This document shows, piece by piece, positions 51,663 to 63,819 of a DNA stretch of 64,000 nucleotides. The stretch is from Candidula unifasciata. Taxonomy: Eukaryota > Mollusca > Gastropoda > Stylommatophora > Geomitridae. Where the stretch lies: positions 765,302 through 829,301 of the forward strand of contig CAJHNH020000805.1 in NCBI GenBank assembly GCA_905116865.2, given 5' to 3'. Within the stretch, counting starts at the first letter, position 1. Each line of letters opens with the position of its first letter. The notes under the pieces were generated by a model. It was not told the DNA's origin. It saw nothing but the letters and a program-made list of their open reading frames with translations, and ran no database searches. The translations under genes and the position numbers were made by a program.

Positions 51663-52290
51663 TGACATAGTTAGATGTGCATTGTTACGAAATCAGTACT
51701 GAGCAAAAAGCTGACAATAAGTTCTGTTTAAAATTCAGACAAAGCGCCACTGAGACAGCTGAATTGATGCGACAAGTTTATGGGGATAATTGTTTATCTG
51801 GTGCAGATTTTAAGGTGATAGTCACGATTCAAAAGTGGTGTAAAAATGATTACTAGTGCAACTAGACCTGGACGCCCAATTTCTGTTCGTAAAGATGAAC
51901 TCATTGCAAAAGTCATAGAATGAATAGATCGTTGTTTTACTGTCAGGATGATGGCTGATGAATATAGTGTTAATAGAGGAACCCTTCATAAAATTTTTGT
52001 GCAAGATTTTGATGAGAAAAAAGCTGCTTGCAGGTTTGTACCGCATTCGTTGTCTGATGACCAAAAACATCAGCGGGTTGAGTACCCACAAGACATCATC
52101 AAACCAGAAATTTTTGGCTGAAAAATAAGTGTGTTTTCTCAACCGTTTATCTTATTCCCCAGATTTGTCAGCTTGTGATTATTTTCTATTCCCAAAATTG
52201 GTGTTACCATTGAAAGGATGCTTCTTTGACGATATTCATGACATCCAAAGGGCCGTAACATTGACTGTAAGGCCATAGCAACAAAAGACA
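51663..52290 (+). mobile_element. mariner-type DNA transposon, internally deleted and decayed
   Basis: The N-terminal part reads ATETAELMRQVYGDNCLS (frame-adjusted) and FKVIVTIQKW, then MMADEYSVNRGTLHKI and LSDDQKHQRVEY. It jumps to YSPDLSACDYFLFPKL, the mariner signature around the last catalytic Asp. The central transposase is missing and there are several stops. Confidence 0.75.
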
Positions 52291-52917
52291 CTAGATTGAG
52301 AAGCACGTGTGTAATCTTAAAGTAAAGGACCCTTTTCCATGCCTTCGGATGTATTGGGAATATAGGGCTAAACTATATTTTATTGACTAATCGGCACTTG
52401 GTGGGTGATATGGTCAGCATCACACTGGCCACCTTTACTTCCCATGACAATCTGATACCCATTTAAGGCTGGGTCAACCTAGGAGCCAAACACATTTTTT
52501 TTTTTAAAGTTTAGCTTCATCAGGACCTGAACTCGGACCTTCCGATCCAGGGGGTGAACGTAATATGTAATCTATGTGCTTAATATCCATCATACAAACT
52601 TTAAAATGCCACAACAGACACTGTGAGCTGGATATAAACTGTTGAGACCTGTGCATACGTGGGAAGGTAACAGACCTTTACTTCCCATGACAATCTGATA
52701 CCCATTTAAGGCTGGGTCAACCTAGGAGCCAAACACATTTTTTTTTAAAGTTTAGCTTCATCAGGACCTGAACTCGGACCTTCCGATCCAGGGGGTGAAC
52801 GTAATATGTAATCTATGTGCTTAATATCCATCATACAAACTTTAAAATGCCACAACAGACACTGTGAGCAGGATATAAACTGTTGAGACCTGTGCATACG
52901 TGGGAAGGTAACAGACT
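52291..52917 (-). mobile_element. SINE with an internal 243-bp tandem duplication
   Basis: Minus strand: GGTCCGAGTTCAGGTCC is a weak B box, with a body TGGGTATCAGATTGTCATGG through GATGCTGACCATATCACC and a 3' end GGCATGGAAAAGGGTCCTTT. The segment 52,433-52,675 recurs at 52,676-52,917, differing mainly in a poly-A length. A 3' end of the same family lies at 62,262. Confidence 0.6.
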
Positions 52918-53330
52918 ACAGACTGCTTTGTTTGTGGCTTGAGGCGAGAGCACCTGCAGCATATCCAAACAAAAACCAATCCAAATAAATTCAGAAAATT
53001 ACCAACATCCATTGTACAAGACAAAACCGACCCAAAATTGTAAATATGCAAATGAAATACTGCTACTACTGGGGACTGAACCTAAACACTTGTCCTGGAA
53101 GTGATAAGCAACTACACTCTACCCACAACTTTGCTGCTACCAGTGGCCCAAAACCCTTGGGCCTTAGATCTTTTTAGCGCTCCTTAGAAAAAGTGTAAAG
53201 GGGACAACACAATCCCCCTTAACCATTATAGTTTATAGATAGAACATTTCTTTCTTGCTAAGTAATTGTTTGTGCACATCAGATTATTTCAAATATATTT
53301 ATACAGCCATTATTACATCTGCATTTTCAT
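52918..53330. other. Unique sequence, no gene seen
   Basis: No exon or element recognised. Confidence 0.4.
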
Positions 53331-53332
53331 AA

Positions 53333-53460
<128 letters not shown>

Positions 53461-53940
53461 ATAGTATTTTACAATGTAAATTAATTAATATTATTAATTA
53501 TCTATTAAATAATTGAATTATAATTATAATTCTTTAGCATGAACTCTGATTTAATTATAAGTAATGTCCTGATTACATCAATAATTCCAGATTATTTTAA
53601 TTTTAGTCTTATGGCAATTAACTTTTTACATCTTATCCCCACAAATACCTACATCTCAGCTCAGAAATGACATACAAGCCTAAAACTAAATGAGGTACTG
53701 TTGGAAAGAGAATGTTTACAGCTATCTAACTGTGCTGGTTTTATTGGTGTAGAGGGCATTTAAAAAATGTGACTAAAGTATCTAATTAATCATTGTTGAA
53801 ATACGGTATTTATTGATATTATTATTAGTAAATTACTATTTAACTATTAATAAATTTTAACTAGTTACGGAAAATAAATAGCAGATCAATTGAATCGACA
53901 TGAGAAGAAAGTGGGAACAAGCAGCAAACAGATATTATTT
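53461..53940. other. Very AT-rich sequence, no gene seen
   Basis: No exon or element recognised. Confidence 0.4.
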
Positions 53941-53973
53941 CATGAATGCTCAAGACAACAAGCAGATGGTCTT

Positions 53974-54223
53974 ACCGTGCTGACGACAGTGTGAAATATT
54001 ATCCGGATACACAAAGACGGCCGGCGACAACAAGGGCTGGGCTGTGAGTGTTGGGCAAGCTCTGATCTGTGTCCCTGTGTTGTTTTGTCTCTTGCCGTGT
54101 GTGTGTTGCCGTCTCCAGGCCCCGGCTGATCCCCGCCGGATGTTGATCCTGCAGTCACAACCTGGCGCACACGTGTGCTGCAGTCTAGCAGTCACCACCT
54201 CACCAACATTGGCTCCAGTATAC
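53974..54223 (-). other. GC-rich candidate noncoding exon with splice donor
   Basis: An abrupt GC-rich island in AT-rich surroundings. On the minus strand it ends in CAGCACG|GTAAGACC, a good donor at 53,973. It could be a 5' exon of a minus-strand gene whose other exons lie to the left. No long ORF or recognisable protein. Speculative. Confidence 0.22.
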
Positions 54224-54400
54224 TTACTTAGTTGGGTTATCATCATTGCACTCCGGACATATCCATAGGTGATCAGATCCTCCCCTCAGTATGAACCTCA
54301 ACCTCCGATGGCTAATAGTATCAGTTCTATGTGGATTAACAAGTCTTCTGGTGCGTGTCTCGTTTTTTGCTATGCCGATCTTAATTTCCAAGTCTGCCTC
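54224..54400 (-). mobile_element. 3' end of the RT/RNase H element family of 37-39 kb
   Basis: The minus strand reads KIGIAKNETRTRRLVNPHRT then ILRGGSDHLWICPECNDDN, near-identical to the C terminus of the 37-kb element, ending in a TAAG/TAAC-like tail. Confidence 0.8.
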
Positions 54401-54655
54401 TCTATATACCACTATAAGAAAGAGACAAACACTGTTTTTTGGCCACATAATGAGAAGAGAGACATTGGAGAAAATCGTGACAACTGGAAAGATTAGTGGA
54501 AAAAGGGATAGAGGCAGACCAAGAGAGATGATGTTGGATGGGCTGAAACGATGGCATGGAGGGATATTATCATCAAGAGAGCTGTTCCAGGTGACCAGGG
54601 ATCGTGATCTGTGGAGACGCATGAGCGCCTACGCCACATAATGATGATGATATTC
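54397..54655 (+). mobile_element. Retrotransposon 3' end (RT family A)
   Basis: Reads LYTTIRKRQTLFFGHIMRRE, TTGKISGKRDRGRPREMMLD and DRDLWRRMSAYAT, ending with an ATGATGATGA tail. It is the least damaged of three copies (27,790; 45,830; here). Confidence 0.8.
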
Positions 54656-55270
54656 TGAGAAAAACCCTCTACTTTCTTCCATGATAATTATGAAATAGTT
54701 CACGACTCACATACATATGTTGCCACATGGAGGAAACATGTTTTCAACATTTCAACCTTAATAGTGCTGTACCATAGACTACTAATGCTGTTTCTTCTTT
54801 GCATTCTCAAGCGAGAGACCCGGGTTGGCATCCACGGTAAGGCTGGGGATTGTTTCTGTCGGGGGCAAAATAAAATCCTCCCCTGCACAGTCCGTGGCAA
54901 CAGCACTAGCCATACGGCCGTAAATCCTCAGACTCAAAGACCCCCCCCCCCCTCCCCACCCGCTGCACTGCAAAAGTGGTACAATAAAGGCGGTAATTGA
55001 CAGTGTTTATCTTTGCATTGCTATGGCCACCCACCATTTTAACTTCTGTTGAACAGTGTCCATTGCTGCTTTCATTTTGGAGGTCAGTTTCCGACATTTT
55101 CAGTTGATCTTTTATTGGTTATTTCTGAGTGAGAAGTATCCTGTCTGCAAGTGCAGAAGTAGTGACAGAGAACGGCATCATATCTTTATGTTGTCAACAT
55201 CATGTTCAACATTGTGCACTGAAACTGTGACATGAGCTAAGATTGTGTCATCACTTGCAAGTCAATCAAT
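54656..55270. other. Unique sequence with poly-C (12) at 54,941
   Basis: CAAGCGAGAGACCCGGGTTG near 54,808 and the C-run suggest an old repeat, but I cannot name it. No gene. Confidence 0.35.
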
Positions 55271-55274
55271 CTTC

Positions 55275-55540
55275 AACACACACACACACACACACACACA
55301 CAAAGAATGTTTTGTAGATTTAACACCATCAAACCAAAGGAACACACATACACACACTTAAGACCTATTATGCACCTTAAGTCTAATGTGCATCCCGTGT
55401 CCCTTCACACACACACATGACACACACTCACACACACACACATGACACACACTCACACACACACACATGACACACACACACACACAGATGACACACACTC
55501 ACACACACACATGTCACACACACACACATACACATCACAA
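55275..55540. repeat. (CA)n microsatellites
   Basis: Pure (CA) run at about 55,277-55,302 and CACACACATGACACACACTCA units at 55,405-55,535. Confidence 0.93.
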
Positions 55541-55932
55541 ATGTACTAAGATGATAAGCAAGTTATGTCCCCTGTTTATTGAAGAAACACTGGGAGGAAA
55601 TGTTTCAGCTCATGCAACAAAATCATGACTTACAATTCAGCATAAAGAGCAGGTGGCCACTGCAGGACAAGTCATTACAATACATAGAACTACATAGAAC
55701 ATCTACAATAAATCTAGACATATGTTCATTTCACAACTTCTAGTGGCTCTTTCCTCTTCTAACCCAGATTCTAGAGGCAACTGGACATTCTCCTTTGTTA
55801 TCAACAATTTCAGTAGTAGCGGTGGTGATGGAGTTGCTTACTCTGTCCTATTTTACTCCTGCATTTAGAGGCACCAAATGAGCTGTTCTGTTGACTTCAT
55901 CAGAAGTACACAGTCAGTCTTGTGAAATACAT
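55541..55932. other. Unique sequence, no gene seen
   Basis: Minus-strand AATAAA near 55,574 could mark a 3' end, but no coding sequence is visible. Confidence 0.3.
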
Positions 55933-56545
55933 CATGACAAGTCAGAGTTAGATCTCCACACATGTCAGTGAGTAGGTCAACTACTGCACCACCAGTTAAC
56001 AAATGTCTAAACATTAGTGGCAGATACAGGAAGACAGACTAGTCAGAGTTAGATCTCCACACATGACTGTGAGTATGTCAACTACTACACCACTAGTTAA
56101 CAAATGTCTAAACTCTAGTGGCAGACACAAGAAGACAGACTAGCCAGAGTTAGATCTCCACACATTACTGTGCGTATGTCAACTACTACACCACTAGTTA
56201 ACAAATGTCTAAACTCTAGTGGCAGACACAAGAAGACAGACTAGTCAGAGTTAGATCTCCACACATGACAGTGAGTATGTCAACTACTGCACTATTAGTT
56301 AACAATTGTCAAAATGCTGGTGGCAGACACAGGAAGACAGACTAGCCAGAGTTAGATCTCCACACATGACTGTGAGTATGTCAACTACTACACCACCAGT
56401 TAACAATGTCTAAACTCTAGTGGCAGACACAGGAAGACAGACTAGTCAGAGTTAGATCTCCACACATGACTGAGTATGTCAACTACTGCACTATTAGTTA
56501 ACAATTGTCAAAATGCTGGTGGCAGACACAGGAAAGACAGAACAC
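55933..56545. repeat. Minisatellite, 101 bp x about 6
   Basis: AGTCAGAGTTAGATCTCCAC recurs at 56041, 56142, 56243, 56344 and 56444; unit also has CACCACTAGTTAACAAATGT and AGTGGCAGACACA. Confidence 0.95.
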
Positions 56546-57100
56546 TGTCAGACTTCAAGACTTGGTGCTAGTAGCAGACCAAAAAATATCCCGTTCAACC
56601 CCCAAAAGAAGTTATAATTAAGGCGTCTGTAACTACCACACCAGTCGGGTGTAACCTTCAGACAAGGTCAGGATAGGAGGGTTGACTGCACAGGAAATGA
56701 TTTACTAGCTGTCCACAATCAAACAAAGGGGAACAACTTAATTTCCTGTAACACAATATAATGGTTTATATCCCTTGATATACAAGCCAAAAAAAGTGCC
56801 GGTGTTTATAGCATATATACTACACACATTAGTCAGCCAGCTGGTACCAGAGTTCCCCCTGTCAGTTCCTCACAATTCCTAGACCAGCAATCCTGGAGTA
56901 AACAATTCTCACTTCTCCTTGAGACAATCACAGCCCTTCATTAACAGCATCTCTTGTTTGCTTGTGTTTGGTAAATCAGACGATCTTATACAAGATTACT
57001 GTCTCCCCTCTTTTTAAGACATTTTAGAATGAGACTCTCATCTACCTGTAGGACAAATAATCAATGTTAAAGGCAATGATAGTCTCATTTCTGTGTAAGA
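56546..57100. other. Unique sequence, no gene seen
   Basis: No exon or element recognised. Confidence 0.4.
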
Positions 57101-57104
57101 AAAC

Positions 57105-57255
57105 TCCATGTCATGAATCTGATCCCATCCATGTCAGAAAACTCCATGTCGTGTATCTGATCCCATCCATGTCAGAAACGTCCGTGCCATGTATCTGATC
57201 CCATCCATGTCAGAAAAGTCCGTGTCATGTATCTGATCCCATCCATGTCAGAAAG
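57105..57255. repeat. Minisatellite, 38 bp x 4
   Basis: Unit GATCCCATCCATGTCAGAAA then ACTCCATGTCGTGTATCT. Confidence 0.95.
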
Positions 57256-58015
57256 AGAAACTTTGCCAAACTTTTCTAGTTCAGACAACCTGAGCATCCA
57301 CACATTCTCTCTCCTCACAAAAAAGCATTTGAGGACAAAAGTATAGAAAGCAAAACCAGAAACAACCATTATAAAACTCCAAAGAATTCCATGAAAATGT
57401 AGAACAGGTGATCAAACAACTGTAAAAAACAGGTTGTGTCTGTAGGACATCACAGGCATAAGCTGATAATTCAAACATAATATCAAAAACAGGAATAAAC
57501 ACACAACAATAACAGCAAATAACAGTAAAAAAATCAAACATTCAAATATACATCAAACATCATTCACACAAAGACATCAAATATAGACCAAACATAATTC
57601 AAACAAACAAGTTAGCAGCTGGCACAATGAAACAACTTCTGTCACTGATGTTCAAACATCAGAGACTAGATACTTGTTCCCACTGGAACTTTGTGGATCG
57701 CAGACATAACAAACTAACATGCCTCAGCCATCAGTGTCATTTAGCAACACACTAACACAACAAATAGCAACATATGATGAGCACAGAAAGAGCGAGCAGT
57801 AACCTGAAATGACAACTAGCCCAGAGACTGTTTGTACACCAATCTGTCATAGAACACACATGACATTCATACATTACCTATGTCAACAGGAAACAGGCAA
57901 AATCATTTTATTTGTTTTATTTTGGACAGAGAAATCAGAGTTGTGCTATGGGTGAAACATAACCATGTTCTGTGGGAAAAACCTGCCTCAGAATTAAAGC
58001 AAAGTAACCTTATGG
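57256..58015. other. Unique AT-rich sequence, no gene seen
   Basis: No exon or element recognised. Confidence 0.4.
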
Positions 58016-58018
58016 TTT

Positions 58019-58200
58019 GGGAGAAATATGACCTCACACGGTAAGATTATGAGAAAATCTAGGGGAAACATGACCTCACACGGTAAGATTATGAGAAAAT
58101 CTAGGGGAAACATGACATTTCATGGTAGGATTATGAGAACATCTAGGAGAAACATGACCTTTCAGGGTAGGATTATGAGAACTAGGAGAAACATGACATT
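58019..58200. repeat. Minisatellite, 42 bp x about 4
   Basis: Unit ACATGACCTCACACGGTAAG then ATTATGAGAAAATCTAGGGGAA; the last units are diverged and shortened. Confidence 0.92.
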
Positions 58201-58319
58201 GTATCACACAAGAACTGTGACAACATTTTGAAAACAATGAGAGAATTACATGGGAGAATGAAAACAAGTGTCCCTATACATGGACTCAAGAAACATAGAA
58301 GAGATCTGACAGAGAACAA

Positions 58320-58982
58320 GTGTGCCTAGAAGCATGGGCAAAGCACTCACTTCCAGCGAAAAATTACATCAATCTACATTTGGGCAAACTTGACCTAGTA
58401 GCATTACAGACAACACTGCAAGCAGTCAAGTACATGACTGAACACCTAAACAATCAACCACAAGCAGTCAAATACATGACTGAACACCTAAACAATCAAC
58501 CACAAGCAGTCAAACACATGACTGAACATCTAAACAATCAACCACAAGCAGTCAAATATATGATTGAACACCTAAACAATCAACCACAAGCAGTCAAATA
58601 TATGACTGAACACCTAAACAATCAACCACAAGCAGTCAAACACATGACTGAACATCTAAACAATCAACCACAAGCAGTCAAACACATGACTGAACACCTA
58701 AACAATCAACCACAAGCAGTCAAATATATGACTGAACACCTAAACAATCAACCACAAGCAGTCAAACACATGACTGAACATCTAAACAATCAACCACAAG
58801 CAGTCAAATATATGATTGAACACCTAAACAATCAACCACAAGCAGTCAAATATATGACTGAACACCTAAACAATCAACCACAAGCAGTCAAACACATGAC
58901 TGAACATCTAAACAATCAACCACAAGCAGTCAAATACATGACTGAACACCTAAACAATCAACCAAAAACACAATATGACTGA
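58320..58982 (+). CDS. Open reading frame of 220 residues over a 42-bp array; coding status unknown
   Basis: It opens MCLEAWAKHSLPAKNYINLH, then about 13 copies of the 14-residue unit QAVKYMTEHLNNQP, and a stop soon after. The frame stays open because 42 is divisible by three and the unit has no stop in this frame. Most substitutions are Y/H and T/I changes. I see no homologue, splice site or signal peptide, so a chance frame through a minisatellite is the simpler view. Confidence 0.2.
   Translation: MCLEAWAKHSLPAKNYINLHLGKLDLVALQTTLQAVKYMTEHLNNQPQAVKYMTEHLNNQPQAVKHMTEHLNNQPQAVKYMIEHLNNQPQAVKYMTEHLNNQPQAVKHMTEHLNNQPQAVKHMTEHLNNQPQAVKYMTEHLNNQPQAVKHMTEHLNNQPQAVKYMIEHLNNQPQAVKYMTEHLNNQPQAVKHMTEHLNNQPQAVKYMTEHLNNQPKTQYD
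58418..58975. repeat. Minisatellite, 42 bp x 13
   Basis: Unit CAAGCAGTCAAATACATGAC then TGAACACCTAAACAATCAAC and CA. Confidence 0.95.
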
Positions 58983-59299
58983 ACACCTACACAGTCAAGT
59001 AGCTAAATACATGTAGACAACTAATGCCAAGAACGAGTCCAGCCAGACCAAACAATGTTGGAAATGTTACAACAGAACTGTCACAACTGATCATTTCTAA
59101 CGGGAACTGGAAACTTGCCTCTCAATTGTAATGGAATGCCAGAGATGGAAACAAGAAGCTCATGCAACAGTAGTAAATATAACAAAACAAATAAAATATA
59201 ACACAAGAAAGAATAGTCTCCCTGGAGCACCAAACTTTAGCAAGGATGACACTGCAGCAACAAACGTGTCTCCCAAAAACTGGACTATATACAATGAAC

Positions 59300-60040
59300 A
59301 GCAGCAGCCTGCATCGCTGATACTTCTGTTTGTTGGCAACTGCAACACTGATACTTATGTTTGTTGGCAACTGCATCACTGATACTTATGTTTGTTGGCA
59401 ACTGCATCACTGATACTTCTGTTTGTAGGCAAATGCATCACTGATACTTCTGTTTGTTGGCAACTGCATCACTGATACTTATGTTTGTTGGCAACTGCAT
59501 CACTGATACTTATGTTTGTTGGCAACTGCATCACTGATACTTATGTTTGTTGGCAACTGCATCACTGATACTTATGTTTGTTGGCAACTGCATCACTGAT
59601 ACTTATGATTGTTGGCAACTGCATCACTGATACTTCTGTTTGTTGGCAACTGCATCACTGATACTTCTGTTTGTTGGCAACTGCCTGATACTTCTGTTGG
59701 CAGCTGCAACACTGATACTTCTGTTTGTTGGCAACTGCATCACTGATACTTCTGTTTGTTGGCAGCTGCATCACTGATACTTCTGTTTGTTGGCAACTGC
59801 ATCACTGATACTTCTGTTTGTTGGCATCTGCATTGATGATACTTCTGTTTGTTGGCATCTGCATCACTGATACTTCTGTTTGTTGGAAACTGCATCACTG
59901 ATACTTATGTTTGTTGGCAACTGCATCACTGATACTTCTGTTTGTTGGCAGCTGCAACACTGATACTTCTGTTTGTTGGCAACTGCATCACTGATACTTC
60001 TGTTTGTTGGCAACTGCATCACTGATACTTCCGTTTGCTG
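59300..60040. repeat. Minisatellite, 31 bp x about 23
   Basis: Unit TGATACTTCTGTTTGTTGGC then AACTGCATCAC, with TTATG and GGCAGC variants. Confidence 0.95.
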
Positions 60041-60595
60041 ACTCTAGCCAAGGAACTTTGTGCTGCAGCACCAGACAGTAAGAATTTAACCCCAAAGAAC
60101 TGTCTGCAGAGTTCCAGACATCAACTGATGATTTCTGGGATCTGGGTAGCCAGTAACCACACCATGAGCACCCACCTTCCCTCTAAGAATCCAGCTGTGA
60201 CCCCAAATATGGACGGTTCCTGGTACACAAAACATAGGGGCCACAGACTGTCTAGCAAGCTCCAGAAACTACCACATGCATACTTGTATATTTACATATG
60301 TTTATGTGATGACTGAAACAAGAGACAGCAGTAAACAAACATGTCTGTCTACAAGCACTAGCAAATACTAGATAGACTGTAGTCAATATACTGTCAATCA
60401 AATCAATGGCCCCACTGTCAAAGTAAATGCATATGTATGTAAAACAGTATTTAAGTCAAAATAAACAGCTGATAAATATCAACATCAGAAAAACACCTGT
60501 CAATTCATAGTTTGAAAACCAAAGCAAGTAAATGAACACAATACGGAGCACCCATGACTTTGTAGTCAACAGTTATGACTACAAAGTCAACATTC
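60041..60595. other. Unique sequence, no gene seen
   Basis: No exon or element recognised. Confidence 0.4.
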
Positions 60596-60599
60596 TTTA

Positions 60600-60865
60600 C
60601 AGCAGGCAACTTTCGTGATTGCAGTCTTCATGATGACTGTAAAGTCTCCTTTCATGACAGCACACTCAGCAATAATGACTGCAATCAACTTCCATGACTG
60701 CATACTCAACATTCATGACTGCACACTCAGCTTTCATGACTGCACACTCAGCTTTCATGACTGCACATTCAACATTCATGACTGCACACTTAACTTTCCC
60801 AACTACAATGTTATACAGTGAGCTTTCCGACTGTAATGTTATACAGTAAGCTTTTATGACTGCAA
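60600..60865. repeat. Degenerate minisatellite, about 21 bp x 10
   Basis: Unit CATGACTGCACACTCAGCTT plus T; the central copies are clean, and the edges (ATTATGACTGTA, TTATACAGT) diverged. Confidence 0.85.
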
Positions 60866-61204
60866 TGATGTACAGGCAGACAACAATTAAGTTGCACCAT
60901 AATTCATGTGTAAAAGAATATGGGGAGAAAAATTTTGATACAATGACTGAGACACATCTGACTGAATAACCAGTCTGGTGTCTGTCCAAAAGAGCAGCCT
61001 GGAATTTCTGGGTGATGACTTGTGTGGAAGGTATGAGGTTCATGACTGGTCAAACAGCACAAAGGTGAAGCATCAACACAGAAAATATGCTGTAAATAAA
61101 CTCAGTTTTGTTTTTTAAATAAAAAAAATAACTGCACACAAGATGGCCTCAATAACAAATGACTAACTGCTACACTTGTGATAACAGTTCAGCTACGGCC
61201 CAAG

Positions 61205-62255
61205 TCCCTCTCAGGGTAACACCACACAGCCAAACACACTTGTCAGCCAAACCACACACTTGTCAGCCAAACACAAACACTTGTCAGCCAAACACACACA
61301 AACACTTCAGCCAAACACACTTTGTCAGCTGAATACACACACTTGTCAGCCAAACACACACACTTGTCAGCTGAATACAAACACACTTGTCAGCCAAACA
61401 CACTTGTCAGCTGAATACAAACACACTTGTCAGCCAAACACACTTGTCAGCTGAATACAAACACACTTGTCAGCCAAACACACACACTTGTCAGCTGAAT
61501 ACAAACACACTTGTCAGCCAAACACACACTTGTCAGCCAAACACACACTTGTCAGCCAAACACACACACTTGTCAGCTGAATACAAACACACTTGTCAGC
61601 CAAACACACACTTGTCAGCCAAACACACTTGTCAGCCAAACACACACTTGTCAGCAAAACACACTTGTCAGCTGAATACAAACACACTTGTCAGCCAAAC
61701 ACACACTTGTCAGCCACACACTTGTCAGCCAAACACACACTTGTCAGCAAAACACTTTGTCACACACACTTGTCAGCCAAACACACACACTTGTCAGCTG
61801 AATACAAACACACTTGTCAGCCAAACACACACTTGTCAGCCAAACACACACTTGTCAGCCAAACACACACACTTGTCAGCCAAACACACACACTTGTCAG
61901 CTGAATACAAACACACTTGTCAGCTGAATACAAACACACTTGTCAGCCAAACACACACTTGTCAGCCAAACACACACACTTGTCAGCTGAATACAAACAC
62001 ACTTGTCAGCAAAACACACACACACAGCTGAATACAAACATGAAGCCAAACACACACACTTGTCAGCTGAATACAAACACACTTGTCAGCCAAACACACA
62101 CACACTTGACATGAACACACACACACACTTGTCAGCTGAACACACACATATGCTTGTCAGCTGAACACACACACACACACACACTTGTCAGCTAAACACA
62201 CACACTTGTCAGCTAAACACACACACACACACATGTCAGCTGAACACAGACAAAA
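61205..62255. repeat. CA-rich compound minisatellite, two unit types
   Basis: Type 1 CACTTGTCAGCCAAACACA (about 19-21 bp) and type 2 CTTGTCAGCTGAATACAAAC (about 26 bp) alternate in higher-order blocks; pure (CA) tracts lengthen towards 62,250. Confidence 0.93.
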
Positions 62256-62261
62256 ATATAG

Positions 62262-62312
62262 GTCTAGCCCTATATGCCTAAAGGCGTGGAAAAGGGTCCT
62301 TTATCTTACTTA
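62262..62312 (+). mobile_element. 3' end of the 52-kb SINE family
   Basis: CTAGCCCTATATGCCTAAAGGCGTGG and GAAAAGGGTCCTTTATCTTA match the minus-strand 3' end at 52,310-52,375, in opposite orientation. Confidence 0.6.
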
Positions 62313-62324
62313 AAACATTTTATA

Positions 62325-62515
62325 CTGGTTTGACTGTAACATGACACCCTGTTTTACTGTCACATGATGCCCTGTTGTACTGTCACATGACACCCTGTTG
62401 TACTGTCACATGACACCCTGTTGTACTGTCACATGGCACCCTGTTTTACTGTCACATGACACCTGTTTTACTGGCACATGACACCTGTTTTGCTGCCACA
62501 TGACACCCTGTTTAA
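62325..62515. repeat. Minisatellite, 23 bp x 8 (subfamily 1)
   Basis: Unit CTGTCACATGACACCCTGTT plus GTA. TGTCA-CA-TGACA is a perfect short inverted repeat. Confidence 0.92.
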
Positions 62516-62544
62516 GTCTGAAGATGAAATTCTGAATTTTTTGT

Positions 62545-63258
62545 GAGCATGAGCATCCTGGTTAGTGTAACGATGACACCCTGGTTAGTGTAAAGTGACA
62601 CCCTGGTTATTGTAAAGTGACACCCTGGTTAGTGTAAAGTGACACCCTGGTTAGTGTAAAGATGACACCCTGGTTAGTGTAAAGATGACACCCTGGTAAG
62701 TGTAAAGATGACACCCTGGTAAGTGTAAATATGACACCCTGGTTAGTGTAAAGATAACACCCTGGTTAGTGTAAAGATAACACCCTGGTTAGTGTAAAGA
62801 TTACACTCTGGTTAGTGTAAAGATGACACCCTGGTTAGTGTAAAGATTACACTCTGGTTAGTGTAAAGATGACACCCTGGTTAGTGTAAAGATGACACCC
62901 TGGTTAGTGTAAAGATTACACCCTGGTTAGTGTAAAGATGACACCCTGGTTAGTGTAAAGATGACACCCTGGTTAGTGTAAAGATTACACTCTGGTTAGT
63001 GTAAAGATTACACCCTGGTTAGTGTAAAGATTACACTCTGGTTAGTGTAAAGATTACACTCTGGTTAGTGTAAAGATGACATCCTGGTTAGTGTAAAGAT
63101 TACACTCTGGTTAGTGTAAAGATTACACTCTGGTTAGTGTAAAGATTACACTCTGGTTAGTGTAAAGATGACACCCTGGTTAGTGTAAAGATGACATCCT
63201 GGTTAGTGTAAAGATGACACCCTGGTTAGTGTAAAGATGACACCCTGGTTTTGTTGTG
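62545..63258. repeat. Minisatellite, 23 bp x about 30 (subfamily 2)
   Basis: Unit GATGACACCCTGGTTAGTGT plus AAA; a block with TTACACTCTGG variants occupies the centre. The core TGACACCCTG and the period match subfamily 1. Confidence 0.95.
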
Positions 63259-63815
63259 AACATGACTCAACTACAATGGCAGCCTAATGTGACCAGAATA
63301 CTAGACAGACTACTAGGACATATGGCTGTGAGAATATCTCCGGCCAGCTAGTCTGAGGTATCTGTGTGTGGACAGTTATGTAAACAATAATCCAGCTATT
63401 GATACTGCAGCAGGCGGGTTGAAGGATGGCTTTCACATACTCAATCATGACATAATGAGGACAGGGTAATTAGTTATCCTGTTCATGTCCCTTCCTGCCA
63501 AAAACAAACATATCTGGTAAACATTAAAGGTGTTTTGGTACATCCCAGACTTTTACTGGCAGGAGACAATATCTGGACTCAAACCTTACCACTGCGCAAA
63601 CTACTATAATATAAGGCTTCTGAAACATTATGTGAGTAACTAAACTACATAACAAAATTAAATTGCATCAATGCATAGCAAAATACAAACAGCAAATTAT
63701 GCCCACAACATGGAAGTTAGTTATCAGGAGGTTGACAAGCTGTGACACTAACGCAAATGTCAGATAAAGCTGGATTCATTATGGCTAAGAAAAAAATAAA
63801 CCTTGCCACTTGTCA
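63259..63815. other. Unique sequence, no gene seen
   Basis: No exon or element recognised. Confidence 0.4.
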
Positions 63816-63819
63816 CGAC

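Noticed and set aside
51822..52142. 106-codon minus-strand frame
   Set aside because: It is the antisense shadow of the mariner transposase remnant.
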